In this document: positions 34,732 through 47,000 of the stretch, piece by piece
Numbering within the stretch: the stretch's first letter is position 1
Layout: each line of letters starts with the position of its first letter
Assembly (NCBI RefSeq): GCF_017654505.1
Contig: NC_054536.1
Coordinates: 6,846,294 to 6,910,293 of the forward strand
DNA: 64,000 nt
Direction: 5' to 3'
Source: Polyodon spathula
Lineage: Eukaryota; Chordata; Actinopteri; Acipenseriformes; Polyodontidae
Position numbers and translations under genes: made by a program
Notes under the pieces: generated by a model
Told to the model about the DNA's origin: nothing
Database searches by the model: none
Seen by the model: the letters and a program-made list of their open reading frames with translations, nothing else

Positions 34732-34770
34732 AGACACAGACAGACAGACAGATAGATAGATATATTCTAT
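34732..34770. repeat. (CAGA)n/(GATA)n simple repeat
   Basis: Tetranucleotide runs ACAG then ATAG in an intron. Confidence 0.85.
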
Positions 34771-34908
34771 ATATTCCCCCCACATGAATGAATGATTTTA
34801 AAAAACACTAAGCAAGTCAAAGTTCCTCTAAAGACTGATAGTTGCCCCCAGTACAGCACTGACAAACATATGGTGACATTTACTTGGAATAGATTCAGTT
34901 CTCTGTAC

Positions 34909-34972
34909 CTTAGTGCCCTCCTTTGCAATAGTCTTGAATTTTCAAATCTGATGGAAGCCTCACTTTCAAATC
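34909..34972 (-). CDS. SVIL: SVIL upstream exon, FESEASIRFENSRLLQRRAL
   Basis: A 64-nt exon with acceptor tttgtttcttgtag above 34972 and donor GTACAGAG below 34909. It enters at phase 1 (completing Gly from 37924-37973) and leaves at phase 2. It encodes FESEASIRFENSRLLQRRAL in frame with the following exons. The RFENSRLLQRRALSFQKEL series has the heptad-like look of a helix. No human homologue is known to me. Confidence comes from phase, splice quality and frame continuity. Confidence 0.75.
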
Positions 34973-36494
34973 CTACAAGAAACAAAAAAGGCAGAGCAAC
35001 AGGTTAACCTTTTGCCATTTCAAACAATCATAAAAATGTTAAAATAAATCATTTAAAAAGCATCAGTCAGATGGAAGAGTCTCAGGTCACTTATTTTGAT
35101 GAAGATATATATTGTTTATTAGAACATCTAACGCAACAACAAACAAACTCAAAAGGATGAATCTTCTGGTCCCTAAAATTACCCTGGTAGGCTCTTTAAA
35201 ATCTCCCTTTTGCCTAGTTTGACTTTATAAAAAAGGGTTATTTGGGATTCTCCCAGTTATACACTTGAGGCAGGTACTATTGCATTCCCGTCCTTCGAAG
35301 AAGTAACCCCTGGTCAGGTGTGATTCACTTCGAGAGAAACTTGGTGCTTAAATGCTTAGATTCACTTCTTACACCATTTTCTGTTTCAGTCACCACACCA
35401 CGTTGACTTTTTAAACTTAGATTTAAAAGCATCCTCAAGGCCTTGCTACAGCTCCCAAATCTGTCATATCCCCAAATACAGCTGAGGATATGACAGAGTG
35501 TAAACAATAACCAGTCCCCCTGCAACAATGCTCATAGAACTACTGCGGGTCTTGCATCCACAGGAGGAAAACAATAAAAGTATGGTGCAATAGATCAGCA
35601 AGGAAGGTGAATATTATGCACACACAGAAATAGTTCAACTATAAATGTGTGTTGAAAACCAACATGTATTGCACTTCCTAATTCCCCTCAGTTCAGCTGA
35701 ATAGCTCAGCAAATGAAGCATCAGTGACCTTGGCCTACATTCAGACTAGGTGAAAAAGCTTGGTTTTTAATGTGCAAGCTAATTTCCATCACAGGACCCA
35801 GTTTAATACAAGCCATATTTTGCCCCACCCCAAAAGCACAAATGATCTACTAGATTCAGACAGATGATAATAGACCAAGAGATGCTTCAAGGCATGTGGG
35901 AAGTCAAGGGCATCAGCACACCGCAACACAGGGGTTATACAGTACAAGCCATAACTCAACAGGGTTCATTATGTGGTAAAGATCAGATAACGAACCTCAA
36001 GATGCGACAAAGCGAACTTGAATTTTGCAAAACAAGTTACAGTTCAATCACCGGTAAAGGACATTGAAGTTCCTTTGTGCTGTAAAAGGAAAAATCTGCA
36101 GTTTATAGCTCGAGGATAACCTATGCCTGCATCAGCTTCTATAAACACAGTATCTTCTCATCGTGTGTTCTGTCATAATGAGGAACGATCCCTGGTTACA
36201 TTCTTTTAGAATTATGTTTTGCTACTTTAATAACTTTCTTGCAACTGCACAAGGTGCTTAATTAGGACTCAGTAATAACTATGTCAGCCATGGCAAGAAA
36301 ATATAGGCCAGGCATATTGCCTTGGGTCATGGATTCCATGCAAACCCATTCTGATTGGGCAGTTTTAATTCACTTCAAGGCAAGGCAAATATATCCTTTA
36401 CGTGTTCAAGTGTATCATTCTTGGTGGTTTGCAGCCAATCTTTAGCAACAAAAGACGGCAATTGTGCCTTTTGTGAATTTTGTCCTCTGTGTGT

Positions 36495-36564
<70 letters not shown>

Positions 36565-37484
36565 TCAATATACAAAAACATTGAGAACATGGCTTGTAAA
36601 AACAGCAGCAGATTTATGTAAAGGTAGATTTTATTGGTTGGGACAGTATGGGCTAACCAGAAACAGCCCTGTGTAAAAATGACTGCAAGGCAATTGGCAT
36701 GCAAGAAATCTCTGAGACCATGGACATTCAAACTTCATACACTAAAAATTCTGCCATAGATAAATACACTGCACAATCTATCTTGACAATCTCAGCTCTA
36801 CCTGGAAGGAAAAGGGAATTCTCATTTGAAACTGTGTATAAAGTATTAAGTTTTTTTTTTTCCCCAATTATTTGTTTATGGCCCCAGCTCAATATCAGCT
36901 AAACAAAGCTCATTACTACTCTAATTATTCACCACGTCTTTACATACATTTGACATTAAAACTTGAGAATGGCAAAACATTTATTGCATATTTTCCCAGA
37001 TTTCATGTATTTCACTTTAGTAGAAAACGTTGTATTTAAACGTTCAGTTGACACCAGTAAAATACATGGCCATAGTTTTATGGTGAAAAAAACCCCACCA
37101 CACACAAAACTTTAAAAATCTCCCCAGCAGGTTGAAAATCGCCTGCAAGTCCCTTTCAGTTTTTCTGCATATCAGTGTGCTAGTCACCAAGCCAGGCGAT
37201 TGTATAATCAGCTTCCCTCTGCACATCCTCAGTCCAATCACCTAAAAAGAAGCAGCGCATAATGGACCTGTCTAAAAATATCCACCTGCTAAAGCCCATC
37301 ACATACTGTACAGGATAATCTTTTGTACTGACATACAGTACTACAATTATCCAGCCCACACCCTGAAGTCAACAGAAATCTAAATGATCAACTTTCCATT
37401 GCCTTTCTAGAAGAACATTCTCTAACCCTTTGCACTAAATTAAAAAAAATAGTAAATGTAATATGTATAATTAAACACATAATG
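34973..37484 (-). other. SVIL intron with a long (AT)n tract
   Basis: Nothing gene-like apart from intronic sequence. A 64-bp (AT)n run lies at 36499-36562 and produces artefactual Tyr/Ile open frames on both strands. Confidence 0.55.
36499..36562. repeat. (AT)n microsatellite
   Basis: An uninterrupted run of about 32 AT units, self-complementary and likely polymorphic. Confidence 0.97.
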
Positions 37485-37647
37485 TACTGTAAAAACTGGT
37501 GTATAGGCGCTCCCCCGTCCCCCTTTTTTGGAGACAACAATTTCAGGAAAAAGCCTATAGGTCACACCAGTGTATAAGTCGCTCCCCCCTTTTGAGGACC
37601 CCCTAAAAATACTTAGAAAATAGACCTATACAAAGGTTTTTACAGTA
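37485..37647. mobile_element. Short MITE with TACTGTAAAAAC ends
   Basis: The ends are TACTGTAAAAACTGGTGTAT (left) and, in reverse complement of the right, TACTGTAAAAACCTTTGTAT; both continue AGG. The interior has two C-rich motifs (GGCGCTCCCCC and GTCGCTCCCCC), each following TGTATA, i.e. a direct sub-repeat. TA flanks suggest a Tc1/mariner-type non-autonomous element. 163 bp, no coding capacity. Confidence 0.82.
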
Positions 37648-37923
37648 TATATAAAAATGCACATGAATGCCTGCGACACCTGTTGTGAATATCAAACAAA
37701 CTTATCAAATCACAACACCTATCAAACTCAATTCTTGATGCCATCCACAAAGATCAAAAAGCTCACTTAAACTTTAAACTCATGCTTGGATACAAAATAC
37801 TCAAAACTTTACACCTCTACAGTAAACTGACCATGTATGATTACTGTCTTTGGATCCTCAGATTGCGCAGCACAAGGACACATGACAAACATGCTGTCCA
37901 GCAGCACACACTTCGGCACTTAC

Positions 37924-37973
37924 CTTCCCCACAGTACTTTATGGCTCCCACATAGTTGGAAATCCAGCGGTTC
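37924..37973 (-). CDS. SVIL: SVIL upstream exon, NRWISNYVGAIKYCGE
   Basis: A 50-nt exon with acceptor attatgttcag above 37973 and a strong donor GTAAGTGCC below 37924. It reads NRWISNYVGAIKYCGE and leaves at phase 1, making Gly with exon 34909-34972. It requires two bases from an upstream exon, which 55122-55165 can supply. Alternatively an ATG inside the apparent acceptor (37977-37979) would give a start MFRNRW if this were a first exon. The high content of aromatic and hydrophobic residues differs from the rest of the disordered N-terminus. No homologue is known to me. Confidence 0.65.
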
Positions 37974-39189
37974 CTGAACATAATTGCAGGAGAAGATGAG
38001 GTTTCAGCAACAGTACCAGTAGCAGCTAATTTTAAACCAACACACAGCACTAGCAGGCCCTTCTGTGTTGCAGAGCAAGGAGATTCCTACCAGCAGCTCT
38101 GAACAGACTGGAGCTGTCAGGCTATCACTGGGCTCAGGGAATACAGCAAATGCATCGCAAAACACTGCAGGGGCAAAAGCAGCTCAGGCTGGTAATCAGA
38201 TTACAGGCAACAATTAGCACAATAAAATGCTAAAACAGATTGGATCAGTGCGTTCAGGAGACTGAACCACGAAAGAGCTGCAAATGTGTGGCCAGGTGGT
38301 GGTCCCAACATATGTTTCCTGGGAAAAGATACAGCACGACAGCTACACAAGTGAGGCTCCTTAAGCAAAGAAGAGAAACAGTCTTCTCTAATGGACAAGA
38401 AATTCCACTGATCTCTATGTAATCAGAAAAGTGTAAGGAGTGCTCTGAGAGAGAACACAAAATCAGCTCCCGGGCTGCCAGGGGAATTGGCTCCGACTAA
38501 TCATATCATTATGTTAAATATTTCGCCTATCTAAAGTCAAGCCAAAAAAAATAATGGTTTTCACAGTTGTGATTTATAGACAACATATGAGCAACATTAT
38601 GGAATAGAAAGAAAGAGAAAAAAACTGAAAAAAATGCAACAGACTCCAAAATGATTTTAAATATTTGAATACAAGGCAGAACGTGTGGGGTAAGGCAAAC
38701 CCCACAGATTTACAACCGTGGCCAGCTGTTTTTGGGTTTTTTTTTTTTTAAATGGCATTTTATAGAAAAGGCTTTAAAACTGTAAAAAGGCAATTATGCA
38801 TGAACAATACAACAACTCCAGTACCTGTTTCTTTTATAAAAAATCTCTTCCTTTATTAGACACTGATTAATTAGCTGGACAGGGACCAGCATCTGGACCT
38901 TTAAATTAAGCAAAAAACCATAAAAAGGGGGGTGGTGGGGAGGAGTTATAGGAATTTTATGGAATTGTTTTGGGGAATTTCCGTAAGGATCTACCTATGT
39001 CTGTTACGAATAGAAATAGCCCTAAGATTTAAATGGGAAGCATCCTATTAAGTGATAAAAGTTGTGAAAAGACTTCTATTGGAAACCATTTTTGAATACA
39101 TTTTAGCATTACTGCATCATATTCTACAACTGAATGTGTTGCACTGTAGATCCCTTACAAGCTGGTTATACAAAGTTTAATAGGCTACA

Positions 39190-39470
39190 GATAACACTAT
39201 GTGCTATTATTCCCCACAAACTTTGCTTTTGTGACCAGGACAGTGATATCTCAAAATATCACTATTTCCAATGGGAAAATGGGCAAAAGTTGTGTCTTTT
39301 CGTTCACATTGAAATATCACTGTCCTGGTCACAAAAGCAAAGTTTGTGGGGAATAATAGCCATTTTCTATACTTTTGAGGCATAAGCAATTAGGAAATAA
39401 CACTTACTACCCAGGAACAAAAAAATAAATAAATAAATAAATAAATAAAAAAAAAATGTGTTACGCGGTG
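39190..39470 (-). mobile_element. Fold-back repeat, copy B
   Basis: Inverted second copy of the family at 24376-24767. On the plus strand it begins CTATTATTCCCCACAAACTT, runs to AATGGGCAAA and TTTTCGTTCACATT, then the start is repeated in reverse complement up to 39360 and followed by the family's outer part (GGAAATAACACTTACTACCC) and an AATA-type simple repeat at about 39420-39456. The inverted arms are about 50 bp each (39203-39253 and 39310-39360). The hairpin is at a different place from that of copy A. No coding capacity; the short open frames on both strands are alternative readings of the arms. Confidence 0.82.
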
Positions 39471-39479
39471 TAATGACTG

Positions 39480-39960
39480 ATTATGTGAATTATGGATTTG
39501 TATCCTAGGAGGACCTGTGTGATGGACAGGTGACAGGAGCGCTGATTGGACGGAAGGAGGAGGAGGAGGCTAATGGGAGGTTTAATCCAAATAGATTCTC
39601 AGGAACGAGAGGGGGTGGGGCAGTCTAAAAGGACTGCGAGCTGGATATGATGGGAGAGAAGGAGATGACAAGCAAACTGACGAGTAAGAATAGAGAGAAC
39701 CACCACAATCCAGGAAGAAGGCGAGAGGTACAGGACAGACAACCAGTAGAGCGACTGTGAGAAGAAGGGAAGCCGGACAGGAGTCCGCGTGACAAGCCAG
39801 ATGGGGCTGCATCAGGAGAGCTGTGTATGTGTGCAAGTGTTCAACCCTTCCCCCGTTTTTCTGCCTACCCTGTGCTCTTCCACCCCAATATCACTGTTCT
39901 AAATAAAAACGTGCTGTTACCTCCGTTTGCTACAATTACTGTATCCGTCTGATTCCAGAA
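39480..39960 (+). mobile_element. Possible LTR or retroposon remnant
   Basis: A purine- and GC-rich block unlike its flanks. It has GATTGG (CCAAT-type on the other strand) near 39545, a TATA-like TCTAAAAGG near 39625 and an AATAAA polyadenylation signal at 39902-39907. This layout resembles a long terminal repeat. I could not fix its ends or find a target duplication, so it is tentative. Confidence 0.4.
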
Positions 39961-40777
39961 GGGCATTACCCAAAAATATGTTTGGGTCAGCATACGAAAA
40001 ATAGGGGTGGGTCAGAATTGATACTACCAGTACTAAACTGACAAAAAAGTGCAAAAATTATGAATGCAGTGCAAAATTGGCAATTTAAAATCAAGAGATT
40101 TTAAAAATCAAGGGATTCTATATATACCATATATATACCATATATACTATATATTGTGAAGAAGAAATTCTTCACAAATGCTCCTCATTACCAAAATCCA
40201 TAAAGATTTTACTTCATGGCCATTTTGTCCCGAGATTAAAAGAACAATAAATTGGATAACGAGTATTTTTCATGCATTATTTATTTTCCAAGCTGAAAGC
40301 AATTTGTTCACCAAACATGCCAAATTCCCTGAACCCTGCTGATCTCAATGAGTAACGGTAAACATTACAGCAACATTAGATCAATTCTCACACTGCCTCC
40401 AAGCATGTCATGTAATCCATCAATCCAATTATCATTATCAATACTGCAATCCTTTTAAAATACTGAATGTTAATGGAATGGTTGGCTTCACACTTCAGTC
40501 ATTTTAGATTTCTGCCAAGTACTGTTTCCAGAAATAAAATAATTAAATAAAAACCTGTACAGTACACTTTAATATTTTTTCAAGTCATCTAATAAGCCTC
40601 TTACAGAAACAACCAGCTGTACATTGGTTTTAAGGAACGCCTAGAAAACAAATTTGTAAAGACTTGCTTGCTTGACGTTCCATATTAAATGTACACCGAT
40701 ATACACTTATCTGCCAGTAGATGAACGTGAATTCATCGTACAGATGTATTTTAGGCAAAACAGTTCCATCGTGTAAA

Positions 40778-40901
40778 GGGTTGAGATCAATTCCAAGTCC
40801 AAGTCTTCCAAATGATTTCCTGAAGGACTTGGAATTTGCATTGGATTACAACGGAATGGGAATTGGGAATTCATCTTAAAAAGGAAATTGCCCCAACCCC
40901 G
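40778..40901. mobile_element. Degenerate hAT-type MITE related to 30308-30537
   Basis: Left end GGGTTGAGATCAATTCCAAG, and right end in reverse complement GGGGTTGGGGCAATTTCC. Like the element at 30308-30537 it carries GGAATGGGAA and a CAATTCC-type interior. 124 bp and more eroded. Confidence 0.65.
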
Positions 40902-43900
40902 ATAGTGTTTTTTTCAGACCCAATGAAAACCAACAATAAGACCTGTCATGCAGGTGCCTTTGATGCCCAGTCATTTTTTGGTTAAAGATGAATGGCAAAA
41001 ACTGGAATGCTTCATTGAATGCTATTAAAATTAATTTATAAAAATCTACTTTTGGCCCTGAGCTTAAACAGTGGTCATCCAATGGTGGTAGTATGGAGGT
41101 GCCCAAGCATGGTGGCAGTTGTACGTACTGTATAATGCCGCTAGAAGGGCTCTCCAGCTGATTCGCTGGCACCCATGCACTGGCAAATCATTGCTCACAA
41201 GACTACAAAAATGCACCCCATGGATTACCTTCAATGTGACCAAGCTGTTAGAAGGTAAGGTACTGGAAGGTGCAAGCCTTGCTTGACCTTTACAGATAAT
41301 TATGTCTTTTTAGTTGTGTTATTACAAGTGAAAGCAGCAGGCAGGCAGGAGGAGTATTTGAGAGATAGGTCTGAGACAGGTAGACAACATACATGTTTCA
41401 GTAATGGCAGAGTAAAGACAGAAACATTGCCACAGCACCAGCATCTGCTCTCTCACAGCGAGGGTGTGCTTTCCAGTTACAAGTGGTGTGTTCTGCTGAC
41501 CGGTCAGAAGGCCTGGTTAATTACAGGATAGAATATCCAGTTATTTTCCTATGCTCATTAGAGGTCAAAGAACAGGCCATTTGTTGACAATAAAACCTTG
41601 CATATTGAAAATTAACAGGGATTAAGGTTTGCGTTAGTACTTCAGGTCACTGGCTTTACCACATTGACTAATTCCCGGATAAATGTTGCTGCTTAGTAAC
41701 CAATGTGTCCAAGTGTTATCGGTCTAGGTTTTTATTTATTTATTTATTTAACACAGTTGGTCGACACATTTACAAATAGAGGGACACCCTAATCACAAGT
41801 AAGCACAGAATTTTCAAACAACCTCACTTATTTTTTTGGCTTCCATGGTCTTCAGCTGCTGATCCAGTTATCCAATTACTGCCAACCTTGGCAGGAGTTT
41901 CTCTTCTTGTACCTCTGGGGTTTATGAACTTAACGGAACACCAGAAACTGAGACCTCACCGAGCTGGATTCACTAAGCATTTACTCCACGGGCGTGCTGC
42001 ACCATTTCTTGCAAATGTAAAGAAACACATTCTGTTGCAGGGTGTTAATTCAAGGAACCCTATGAATAGTTTCACTATTATGCCTGCTTTAAATTTGTAA
42101 TATTGTAACAAAAAAATAAATAAAAAAAAGGGATTAGCAGAGTATGATACACAAACTTCCATTACGAATAACCTAGTTTTTCATGGTCATTTTCAGCTGC
42201 CCATGCCAGGACTGGTTTCTCCAAGGGAGAACTGTGTGTTTACAGAATAGCCAACCACATGGTATCAATCTTTCTGGCAGTTTAATGATGTTGAACTAGT
42301 GCACCACATGTGCCACTCAACAAACACTGCTAGTCTTTGCTCAGATGGATTCAATAAGTCAGAGTGGGGGGGGCCGAGGACTCCTAGCGACTCGCACTTT
42401 TTCAAATTGGGACACCCTTTCAAATATGTGTTGCTTCACATTGCAAATATACAGAGAACTTTACCTGCATCTGCCACAGAAAGGGTTGCTACTCTACTTA
42501 GCAACTTGCGTCACACCAGAAGGAGTGCAGCATTGAATTGTGTCTAAGCCTTAAGCAGTTGAAAAAAAAACACACAGCACCACCTCCAACTCAAAAACCA
42601 AAACCGCAACCCATTTGGCTGGAGGGTGGTTTCCTCACACTGCTCTTCTGTTTGATGCAGAATAGCCTTTTATAACAAAGTCAGGGAGCTCCAAAAGCCT
42701 GAACACAAGGTGGCCAGTTTCAAATGACAAAAAAAGGTGAAACTAACACAAATTCAAACAAAATTCAGCACACAGGTTTGCCAATACATGCTGTTCTCCA
42801 ATACCAAAATCAAAAATCAACAAATTAACCACGCAAACAAAACCAGTAATTTCTAAAAGTGGTAGTTGTTAAAGAATTACTCATGGCAGTGTCTTGCAAA
42901 CAGACCAATAAAAAGAAATTATTGGCTGCACAATTCTGTAAAAATGCCTAGAAGATACCACTCAAACAATAAAGACACACTGTATGAAAGACCTTGAGGC
43001 TTGTGCAGCAGGGACAGATCAAGGTCAGCTAATCTTCAGACACTAGTTAGCATGAGAAGGAGTTTTCATCACAGACAGCAGAAGCTCTCTCATTCACACT
43101 GGAGTTCTGGGACACTTCTCAGGGGTGATCTAGAGGCAGTCGTTTAAACAGCTATGAGCCGGCATGGTCTGTCCCCAAGCACCTTCTCTCAGCTGCCTAC
43201 CCTATTAAGGCAATGTGCGATCTGACTGGCTGGGAGATCCTGCAGGGTTTACCTCTGCCAGTAAACAGGGGCTTGCTAGCTACAAAACCCAGCTTTTGGC
43301 AAACAGGGGGTACATAAAGCATTGCTGTCAGTATGTGTTCATGCGATGGGAGATTTACAGTTTAGGAAAAAAGAAAAAAAAACTGAAATCAAGTATGTAA
43401 ACTGTTTTAACCCATAGCCAAACATATACCTGACAAATACCTCACCAGGGATCACTCTTACTGGAAATCACTTTTAAATGTATATATCGTATGGGGAAAC
43501 TATTTTATCAGCCTTCTTCACTGTAAGTATTGATGCATTTTGAAAGGCTAGTCAACAACAAAATAACACAGTAATATGTCCTTCTGTTGGAGATCTGTTA
43601 GTTATTTGGTTGTATGATCTACTTCATTTTGGCACATCCGTTTCAAACACCAGTCTAGATGAAAAGTTACTGCTACACCCCAGTACCCAATCACTCCATG
43701 CATTTTAGTTCAAACTCAGTCGAAGCTCAAGAACCAAAAGAAAAGGGGGAGCAGTAATAGTTATATTTCACCTTCCAGGACGTAAGACATTGATTTTAAA
43801 GCAGTGGTTCTTCACACGCAGGAATTTAGAACATGTGTTAAGCACAAATTAAATTAAAACAAACACACGTTGCTCAATTCTGGAGCTAAAGATCAGAAAT

Positions 43901-43937
43901 CCTGGGCCTACTTTAGCTGGTCTGCTTTCTGACTTCT

Positions 43938-44009
<72 letters not shown>

Positions 44010-44016
44010 CATACAC

Positions 44017-44048
<32 letters not shown>

Positions 44049-47000
44049 GTCATGTCTTGTATTGCTATTTGAAATACGAGTTACCAATACGTAATCCCTA
44101 GAAGGGACGCCTTGTTTTTGTCTGTCTGTCTGTGTGCATGTGGGAGGAAGGGAGCTTGCCTTTCATGTTGCATGACTGATTTTAAGGAGCTCCGATACAA
44201 TGAAAATGTGCCACAGCTCTTGGTGCACTATAAATAGTTTTGTTTCCAAACTTTGCTACCATGCGCTGTAGACCAATTTAAGTTTAGCATGAAAGAAATA
44301 CATTACTGACAGGTTAATTGCATTACCAGTTGTGTTTTTTAAGGTTAGAAATCCATTGTATGAGCCAAAAGCATCAAATCGTGATGCACCCTTTGCCAAG
44401 GGAACCGAATGGTGTCTGGGCCAGATTTGTTTCTGAAAACCTTTTTTGAAGAAGAAGAAGAAGAAGAAATAACCACATGAAATAATTTTTGCTGGCTGTT
44501 TATAACAGTGAGTGAGGAACGCTTGTTTAACAGATTCTTATGGAGGCTACTTTGAGCTTTATTTGTTACGTGTAATGAAATTCTTTTCTCCAGACGGGAT
44601 GTAGGTCACCTACATTTGTTTGTTATTGTTACACCTGTATTGTATCGGTTTTATCCTTGGCAGGGAAATGCATTTTTACTGACCTACCTTGTGTGTACTA
44701 TTCCTACAATGTTCTGTTTCTATTGAGGGGGGGGTCTCTGTCTCTTGAGGTTATGCAGCAAGCGTGAATGTACAGTTGCTTTGTTACTCTTTGTAAGATT
44801 GGCTGTCCTCCTATCCAAAAAAAAAAAAAAACGCTGTCTAGTACAGAAGAAAATGACCAAGAATGTCACACAAGCGGAAAAAAACCTTACAATAGCAAGC
44901 TACAATATACAGAAGACACTGCAGAGCTCTTTTTAAAGAATCCCAGTGTTCTGTGCCTATTACAGAAGGCAGATCGGATTACTGTATGGTTCATTTATCA
45001 TAGTACATTACATATTTAAATTTTATTTCCTTCTTTTTAATTTCATCACACAGGACCACTGGAGCCCAGTGATTACAGCAATTGCAGTTTTTAGATCTGA
45101 GTTTTAACTTGGCACACAGCTGACAAGGCAGGTAACTACAGCTAGTGGAGCCCGGGTATTAAATGTAAACAGCAGGGGGTATTGAAGTATTTTCAGTACT
45201 TAAGCTGGCAGTACCATGAGACCAATACTCCATTTCCACTGCCTGGCACTCCTGGCTATGGCTGCTCAAGGCAACAAAAGGGTGTTACACTGCGCACTCA
45301 GGCGGCCGAGCGTAGCGGTCTGGTCAGGGTTTGCATCTCATACTCGATGTAGCCAAACTGGTAATAATGGAAGTCTGTCATCATGTAGCCAGGAGGGGTT
45401 TAAGCTCTTTGTTTACGGCCATGATGAAACATGTGGAACTTGATAAATAAAAAAACAAAGCAACCTTAGCTGCCCTACTAAGGCATTTCTTTATGATGTG
45501 TTACTGTTTCATACTTCACTTTCCATCTGTCTTCTTTTGGAGGGTTCATTCAATTGGCTCTTGAGAATTCTGTCTAAAATCATGTCGTGCCGTTATGGAA
45601 ACAGCAATGAACGTTCATTCATGTTCAGCTTCCATTGCCCGGACTGCTTTGTTCTAAAGGCAGCGTTACTCTCGGTTTCTTTAAAACAAACACAATGCCA
45701 TCCCACAATCCCCCAGTGACCTTTGACACACGGCAAGAATTTCCGAGGTTGGCCTTGTTTGTAAAAAGCACTGAAACGCTGTCTTGATTTCGGCAGCTAG
45801 CCGAGGGCAGCCGAAGCCTGTAGCGCCAGACAGTGGAAATGAGGCATAAATGCCATAGCAGACAAATATCTAAAGCTTGTTCAGCACAAGTATGCCAATA
45901 TAAAATATAGAAGGATATTCTAAAAAGATATAAGAAGTCATTTTTTGTTGAGCCAAGTGAAATGAACAATTCACAAGCTGTTCTTTTCATATACCACATG
46001 TTACAAACAAACAAAAAACTCACAATACATCATCATCATCATCATGGTAAATCATAAAACCAGTAACGTTACACTTCAACATCTCCTTGGGACTTTTATT
46101 AGAAGTACAATCTGAGAAAAGGAGATCCCAACTGTATGGGTATTTCAAGACTGTGCTATTGCTGATATACAGACCGATTTGTAAAGTCAATATAGCATCT
46201 ACTGCCAAGGTCACAAAGATGTTCCTAAAACTGACAAATAAATAGCCAGAAAAGCTTGCTGCAGCCAACTAACCTTCAATCCAGCATGCAGAGCAGACCT
46301 CTGCCTCTAGGTCTCACAGAGGCTTAACACAGTCACAGGCGTGCCTTTATTTGGAGAAACTGTGAAGGGCAGATCTGCTTTGTAAATGGAATTCAGAGGC
46401 AGCATACTTACAACGACAACTATCCTCTCTGGCAGTCAAAGCTCAGTGCAATGAAAGAATATGGTATTTGCTTTTCTTGAGAATTGTTGTTGTTTTTTTG
46501 GGTTTTTTTACATTGTTGTGCAGAACAGATCATTGTGCACACAACGCCATCATGTCCACAGGAAGTTTAATAAAACTTCAGTAAGCAGTTCACAAATAAT
46601 TTTGTGTACAAACAGCTGCTGGCACAGGTGTATAAAGATGGGCCAGGCTTTTCAGCAATGAGCCAGCTGAGAGAATTCAAAACACAGCTTAACATTTGAA
46701 AATGAGCCTAACCCTAAATCGAATGTAGTAGTTTTACACTGACCCGTCTCTCTGCATCAGGTGAAGAGTGTGACCCATCTCTCTGCACCTATGCCAAGCT
46801 GCTTCTGGGGGTTTACAAGATCTCAAACTCCCAGATGCCTTAAGTTTTCTTTGACTCTGCTTCCCGGTTATCAATCACTGCTTAACAGAATGCAGAGACG
46901 CGGTAGAAGTGTCGAATCTGGAAACTGTTCTAGTAGCTTCAAAAAAAATACCAATAAACAAAATCAAACATGGTTTACCATGGTGTGTTATCTTTTGATA

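Noticed and set aside
36375..36731. 118-codon minus-strand open frame with a Tyr/Ile run
   Set aside because: Its core is the (AT)n microsatellite.
37977..37979. ATG within the apparent acceptor of exon 37924-37973 as the true start
   Set aside because: Possible only if 37924-37973 is a first exon. The sequence reads well as an acceptor, and an upstream exon in matching phase exists, so it is kept only as an alternative.
45285..45350. tRNA-like A-box and B-box resemblance (AGCGTAGCGGTCTGG ... GGTTTGCATCTC)
   Set aside because: The spacing and B-box are poor and no cloverleaf is evident; too weak to call a tRNA or SINE.
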